NCBI GenBank assembly: GCA_037447655.1
Contig: JBBHKE010000775.1
Span: 287,692 to 351,691, forward strand
Direction: 5' to 3'
Length of the DNA: 64,000 nt
DNA from: Zygnema cylindricum
Lineage: Eukaryota; Streptophyta; Zygnematophyceae; Zygnematales; Zygnemataceae
The notes below the pieces were generated by a model that saw only the letters and a list, made by a program, of their open reading frames with translations, did no database searches and was not told where the DNA came from. Shown one piece after another: positions 58,791-64,000 of the stretch (the stretch's first letter is position 1; every line of letters begins with the position of its first letter). The translations under genes were made by a program, and so were the position numbers.

Positions 58791-60164
58791 GAAGGGGAAG
58801 CGGAGGATAACATTGGAAAGGAAATTCAGAGTGGTGTTATAAGGAGAGACTATATGGGAAAGGTTGAGAGATGGAAAATATGAGGTAGCAATACAGTATT
58901 ATGGTGACGTGAGAAGGGACAAAAGAGAAGGTGACGGAGAGAACTTACCATGTTAACCAATAAAAGACCAAAGTGAAGTTTACTTTATTATTGTTTAGAA
59001 ATTTATAAGTTGACTTAAAGACGCAAGATAGGGAGGATAGAATACAATATTGAAAGAGAATTTTTTTAACCCTAATAGATCAATTTTGGTCTAGAAATTT
59101 ATGTATCCAATGCTGCAAAAGTTTATAAATAAGAGAATATCATCAAAAATAACTAGTCATGAAGTAGTCAATGACAACAACAATATTAAACCTAACTTGG
59201 TGTTGGAAATGTACGATCTCAGGCGATGTATTATATCGGCGAATGGTATCGATTTCAATTTACGTGACCGAATGATATGCATGGAATTTAATCAGTGATT
59301 TTGCAAACCTTAAAATTTGTACGGAGACGCTCAAAATCGGAGAGCGGCTGTTTGTGGTGGAAAATCACACGTGACATCATTTCATTGCACCACATATAGG
59401 CATTTCCTAGCAACAAGACAAAACAGAGATATAAAATGCACACAGGCATTAGAATACATTATCACAACAAAGTTCACAAGCATCAACTTAATCATCAACA
59501 CTTTATATCTTTCTATGTGTCATCCTACTGTGAAATGAATGACTAAGTGGTGCAATGAGATATTGCCAATTGTCGTTTTCCACCACAATGTGCCGCTCCT
59601 CGATTCTGACACAATCTGTACACAATAAAGGTTGGCGGAATCGTCGTCAGATTCCGTACAGTTCGATTCGTCGCGTCACGTCACGTCACGAAATGTGAAT
59701 CGGTAAAAGTCTGCTGGTACAAATATATCCTGGCAGGTACAAATGAATCGCCAAAGATCGCACCAAAACCAACACACCATGCATTAGTGTTCCGTATCTA
59801 TAAGTTGGGTGCACACCGAATTATATGATCGTGCAAGACTAGGAATAGTGTGTTAATTTCTCTAATATCTTTTTTCTTAGGAGAGAGAACTTGCAAAAAT
59901 GTCAAAATAAATTAGTCTTAAGTTTATTATTGAAAATGGCATTAGCTTGCAAAATTCGCTTAAACTACATTTTTAGCTGTTTTTTTTGTGTGATCTCTAG
60001 TAAAACTTTCTAAAAACGTCATAACTTTTGTATTTTTTCTTTAGCTATGCTTGTTTAAAGTCAAATGTAAGTCACAAAAAATTTCATGTACTATTTTTTG
60101 AATAAAAAATTCAGAAAATTACAAAATTGTAGACAACAATTAATTGGTATTTCAAGATACCACT
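58791..60164. other. intergenic, no gene seen
   Basis: The sequence is AT-rich without a supported frame. A small hairpin GGAATC...GATTCC is at 59638-59656, and a CGTCA repeat (CGTCACGTCACGTCACG) lies at about 59673-59690. Confidence 0.6.
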
Positions 60165-60340
60165 CTCCTTCTCTCCCTCCCCTTTTCCTTTCCTCTCCCT
60201 CTCTCTCTCCCTCTCCCTCTCCCTCTCCCTCTCCCTTTCCCTCCCCCTTTCCTTTCCTCTCCCTCTCCCTCTCCCTCTCCCTTTCCCTCCCCCTTTCCTT
60301 TCCCTTCCCTCTCTCTCCCTCTCTCTCTTTTTCTGCCTCG
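60165..60340. repeat. CCCTCT/CCCTTT simple repeat
   Basis: About 175 bases of CTCCCT and CCCTTTCC words include two near copies of a 66-bp unit ending CCCTCCCCCTTTCCTTTCC (first ending at 60257, second at 60302). The frames on both strands through it are repeat artefacts. Confidence 0.9.
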
Positions 60341-61588
60341 ACCATACCTATTACAGATCTTTCAGTTCTTGCCACGTGTCAGTCCTCTCCCAGATTTCCT
60401 GTTCCGCGTCAGCTATATTTCGTGTCACATGTATTTGTCGTACGTGGCTCACTATGTACCCGATTGGTTGAGATCTATGTTACGCTACAGTGTGGAAACG
60501 ACAAATTCAACGACAACTCCTATAATAAACATGCCTAGTTTTTTGGCTTTTTGTGTTTTCTTTCCATCCATGTCCTGTTTCTAGCCGTTGATTTTTTATC
60601 GAGTTTGACTTCTTAATCGGTTAGTTTTGACCGTTTCAAGTCGCCCGGAGTCTCCTTCTCGTCGGACACGCTGTAAATTGCCACGTGTCCGCACATAGAC
60701 CGTACATTCAATGCCATCGGGACATGTTTGAATGTGCCAAGCTGTCGTATGTACTTCTAGGAATGCGTACCACAAAGGGGCGATTTTACACCGACCAACT
60801 AGAATCTTCGTCATCGACCCAGAATCTATAATTGAGCTACGCGACAACGAACTTTAGCACAATTTTGAAAAAGCTTTCGTTAAAAAAAACACGAATCGTT
60901 AATTTTACCTTAATTTTCGTTAAGGTAAAATCAACGAATCGTCGTACCTTAAATATTGTACTTTAAGGTACAATCTTTAGGTTGAATGGTACAGCAAGCG
61001 AAACGGCGGGGCGTTTTGATGACGACTTTGGAAGCTCCTTGCCCATGCCATACTCACGCTAACGACAAGCTCTGAAAAAAATCGAAAAAAAATATGAAAC
61101 AGCGGAGCACGCCACTGTGGCGAATTTTCGCACCCATCACATGCTCTGGCCAATATCGCGAATTATAGATCGGCATAGATCGCATCGCCACAGTGTATCG
61201 AGCGGGAGGGATGTACAATTGTGCATTGTCTTCCGCAAATTGTCTGCCGATGTATCGCTATGCGATCCGAAGCGATATGCAACCCTACTAAAACCCTTAA
61301 AATATTAAAAACTCGAAAATAGACCTAAAAACAAAAATGAAAAGTAAAACTCTTTCAAATCCCCTAAAAAGCCCAAAACCTCCATGAAAACTCCATGAAA
61401 CACTCTTCACAAAGTTTTAAAAAGAGGTAAAGTCAAAATTGTGTGTTAAGAAATTGTCGTGTGAAACAAAAAAAAAAACGAGTTATATCATACTTTCAGC
61501 TATTTAAAAGTATTAATACCGTGCATCATAATATCGGCGATACAGGTCCTTGTCGATTTTCAATTATTGAAAGGACACGGTATCTGAT
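60341..61588. other. intergenic, two strong hairpins
   Basis: No gene is visible. Two adjacent inverted repeats occur: TTTTACCTTAA...TTAAGGTAAAA at 60903-60930 and GTACCTTAA...TTTAAGGTAC at 60944-60971. They share the ACCTTAA core and could form a cruciform or belong to a small foldback element. Confidence 0.6.
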
Positions 61589-62151
61589 CAGAGGTCGCAA
61601 AAGTCAAAATTTTACATAACCGAAATCGACCGTTTTTTTTTTCAAAATCCGAGTAACCGACGCCCGACCGGGTTACGTCACGCTCCAAAATTGTTAACCG
61701 TAAGCCTACCGCCGTTTACAAAAATTAAAGTTAACCAAACTCGATTTCTCGCGACTAACCGTGCCAGCCCGTAACCGAAAAAAGTACAAAATTAATTAAT
61801 GTACGACGTATGGATAAGCCAATAATTACAGATTGTCGCTTTCCCTAAGATTTGCTAAATGAATAGTGTTATTATCGTGTCAGATTTGCAACGCTAATCA
61901 TGATGTCACGTACTTCCACGATACCAAAGAGTACAAAATACAATAATGTTGGATTGTATGGACAATACAAAATTTCCATTTTTTTATGTTTTTTGGTAGA
62001 CCGACCGTAACCGACCATTTTTTTTTTGTGGTGAATCAACCAACCGCAACCGCATGGCCCCCAAAATTTGTCAACCGAATCCGTTCCAGATCCTACACGG
62101 GCGATTGGTTAACGATCGGTCACGGTTTCGGTTGACTGTTTGCGACCTCTG
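61589..62151. mobile_element. hAT-like nonautonomous element, 563 bp
   Basis: The inverted ends CAGAGGTCGCAAAAGTCAA and its near reverse complement TTGACTGTTTGCGACCTCTG are flanked by a perfect 8-bp duplication, TATCTGAT (61581-61588 and 62152-62159). A CAGAGGTC end with eight duplicated bases is typical of hAT. The interior is rich in CCGACCG and ACCGTAACCG words and encodes no transposase. Confidence 0.9.
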
Positions 62152-62159
62152 TATCTGAT

Positions 62160-63093
62160 TATGTTGTAAACATTTCTGTATAGTTCAGCATATTCATAAT
62201 TAGTGTTTCTTTCTGTACTGGATTTTGTATGGTAACCGCATAGAAAAGTCTGAAGGTGCCCATTGGTTTGGGATTTCGTTTTTTCCTTGGGTAATGACAG
62301 CTAACGCGTCGGTGTTTAACCAATCCACGACCACCTTAGCTTCCAAACTGAAGGTTTTCTATATGTGCGTTTGTTATTTTGTGCAGTCTAATCTGTTTTC
62401 TACATTTTTTGAACAACTTTACTTAAAGTAAGGAAAATTGTAATCTCATGACTGCCTAATTACACTGTTCATCTTCATTAGGGTTGATAACATTCGTTTT
62501 GTCGTGGCTTCGTGAATAGAATAGTGTTAGTAACATGCTAATAGTATTAACGCTAATATGAAAAGTTATCCTTGAGTGTCAGCCACGTCGGCGTTATGTA
62601 CGACAAGTATGTTTTCATAGTATATTTCAAAAGTAGGCGTTTTTATGGTAGGCCTTTGGTTGGCGCCTTTATCGTAAGTTGTGTTATGGGCTTTTCATGT
62701 GATCTTCTTAGATCACTATTTTGATCAGCGACCGTCAGATCGTCCGAATATGACGATGTAAATAATTTTTTTTTGTTCGAATGTTTTAATTGGTCCGAAT
62801 AAGTCCGAATACAATATGGGTCTTAAGGTCATATTGTATGTTTTGCATACAATAGGCATATTGTATTGGCTTACTTTCACCTACTTTTTAACTATGTTTC
62901 ATAGAGAGCGTTCACGTGACATATCATTTCTACAACTCTAAGAGTGTTTCGCATGTAAACTAAATCTAAATTTGTAGCAGTAAAAATAGCGTGAAAATTC
63001 ACAATTACGTAATATAAAATTATAAACCATGAAATAACGTAAAATAACATCAAATTTGTATGTTTCGTAAGATTTCCGAACCCACAAGTACAG
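62160..63093. other. intergenic, no gene seen
   Basis: The sequence is AT-rich with only short unsupported frames. A local repeat of ATATTGTATG-type words (62820-62870: CATATTGTATGTTTTGCATACAATAGG) can form a small hairpin. Confidence 0.55.
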
Positions 63094-63095
63094 TA

Positions 63096-63626
63096 CACCG
63101 TTGATCGTATTTAGCGTGTAGAAATTATTAGTGTGTAGAATAATTTAGTGTCATGTACACTAATTTTGACTTAGAAAATTTTTGAAAAAAAAGTTATACA
63201 CTAATTTTTCAACGAACGCCAATATGGGTACAGCTGATTTGTTGAGAGGATATTCACAGTAATATAGGTAAAAGTACAAATTCTGACAATTCGTACAATG
63301 TCGCATACTTTCACAGTAATTAATTCCTAACTCTAATTTCGGTTTTTACGAAATATTTTAATTCACAGGGCAGTTTTTTGTGTGATAGAAGATATTTAAA
63401 AAAATATCTGTACTTGTATAATTCAAAAGTACATTTTTATACGAACCGACACGTTCCGTACTCCACACTAATAAAATAATACATAAATTAAAATGGTGTA
63501 CACTAATTGTTCATCTCGTAATTAGCGTACAGGAAAAATTAGTATCGTTTACCCTATTTTAGGTAAAATCCTCAAAATTTAGGGGCGCCGAATTAGTGTT
63601 CAACACGCTAAATACGATCGACGGTG
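63096..63626. mobile_element. mariner-like MITE, 531 bp
   Basis: The ends are CACCGTTGATCGTATTTAGC and the reverse complement of GCTAAATACGATCGACGGTG, flanked by TA on both sides. It is the longest member of the family found at 48789 and 52317, and its interior repeats the words ACTAATTTTT and GTACACTAATT. No transposase is encoded. Confidence 0.85.
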
Positions 63627-63628
63627 TA

Positions 63629-64000
63629 GTTTTGCTGCCAGCTCAGCGTACAGGTTACAAAGTCAACACAAAAACTGGCGTTATTTGCCAAAATTTACGT
63701 TAATGGATTTTTTTTGCTTATTTCTTAATGCGTCGAAATTTTTAAATTTTACGGCGATCGTCGGCTAGTCGTTTGAATGTCTGACTTGTCGCACGACGAC
63801 TCGCTGACTTTCGGCAAAGTCGCGTATCCTTTCCTATGCTTTTACGAACAAAGAGTTCGATTGTCACAAATCATTGATTAGTACGAGAAAAAGATGATTC
63901 ACAAAAGTACAAAATAGTCACAAGCCTACGTCATTTGGCCATGAACTTAGGACTGCGGGATTCCTACACTATCAAAACAATCCAACCATTTTTGTCTTTT
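63629..64000. other. intergenic, no gene seen
   Basis: No supported frame or repeat is seen in this end stretch. It has a few CGACGATCG-like short palindromic words (63750-63810) and is otherwise unremarkable. Confidence 0.55.

Noticed and set aside
56227-58842. 871-codon open frame on the plus strand, and long frames on the minus strand in the same region
   Set aside because: Pure C/T (or G/A) repeats lack stop codons. The products are S/P/L or G/R/E low-complexity strings with no start context, codon bias or introns.

Overview
The window is nuclear DNA from a eukaryote of the green (plant) lineage. The evidence is three intron-rich genes, one encoding a chloroplast ClpF-type Clp-adaptor homologue, within abundant Ty1/copia and Ty3/gypsy retrotransposons, MITEs and simple repeats. 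A streptophyte alga would fit, but the sequence alone does not fix the species. There is no prokaryotic-style gene organisation.

Positions 1-22202 are a nest of retrotransposons. A gypsy element on the minus strand (1-3707, cut by the window edge) sits inside the gag of copia A (plus strand, 3708-16770). Copia A is also broken by an unclassified insertion of about 1.15 kb in its reverse transcriptase and by a nearly complete copia B (minus strand, 8393-15379) in its RNase H. Copia B carries a 779-bp PIF/Harbinger-like MITE in its 5' LTR and has a primer site matching the anticodon arm of initiator tRNA-Met. Copia C (17554-22202) has two 1148-bp LTRs and a 5-bp target duplication. It has lost most of pol and contains a solo LTR of the same gypsy family. 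All retroelement reading frames are damaged.

Positions 22203-54083 hold three genes whose spliced frames close in phase. The first is a plus-strand type II membrane glycosyltransferase (23105-34534, 13 exons, 780 aa) with two tandem nucleotide-diphospho-sugar transferase domains. These are encoded by two five-exon modules with identical intron phases, and the second domain has lost the DxD motif. A near-copy of exons 5-6 lies in its intron 8 beside a 38-N assembly gap. The second is a minus-strand ClpF-like gene (42001-35787, 9 exons, 368 aa) with UVR and YccV/HspQ domains and a probable transit peptide. The third is a plus-strand F-box protein with eight leucine-rich repeats (43667-54083, 15 exons, 589 aa), where each repeat is one symmetric phase-1 exon of 84-90 nt. 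The first two genes converge, and the second and third diverge from a shared 1.67-kb interval.

Positions 54084-64000 show no protein gene. They contain a long strand-asymmetric CT/CCCT repeat field (about 55.5-58.8 kb) interrupted by a unique island with a 72-nt tRNA-like Pol III unit, a hAT-like element with a perfect 8-bp target duplication, and the largest of three mariner-like MITEs that share a terminal sequence. The genes do not form an evident pathway. They act in secretory-pathway glycosylation, chloroplast proteolysis and (by family) ubiquitin ligation.
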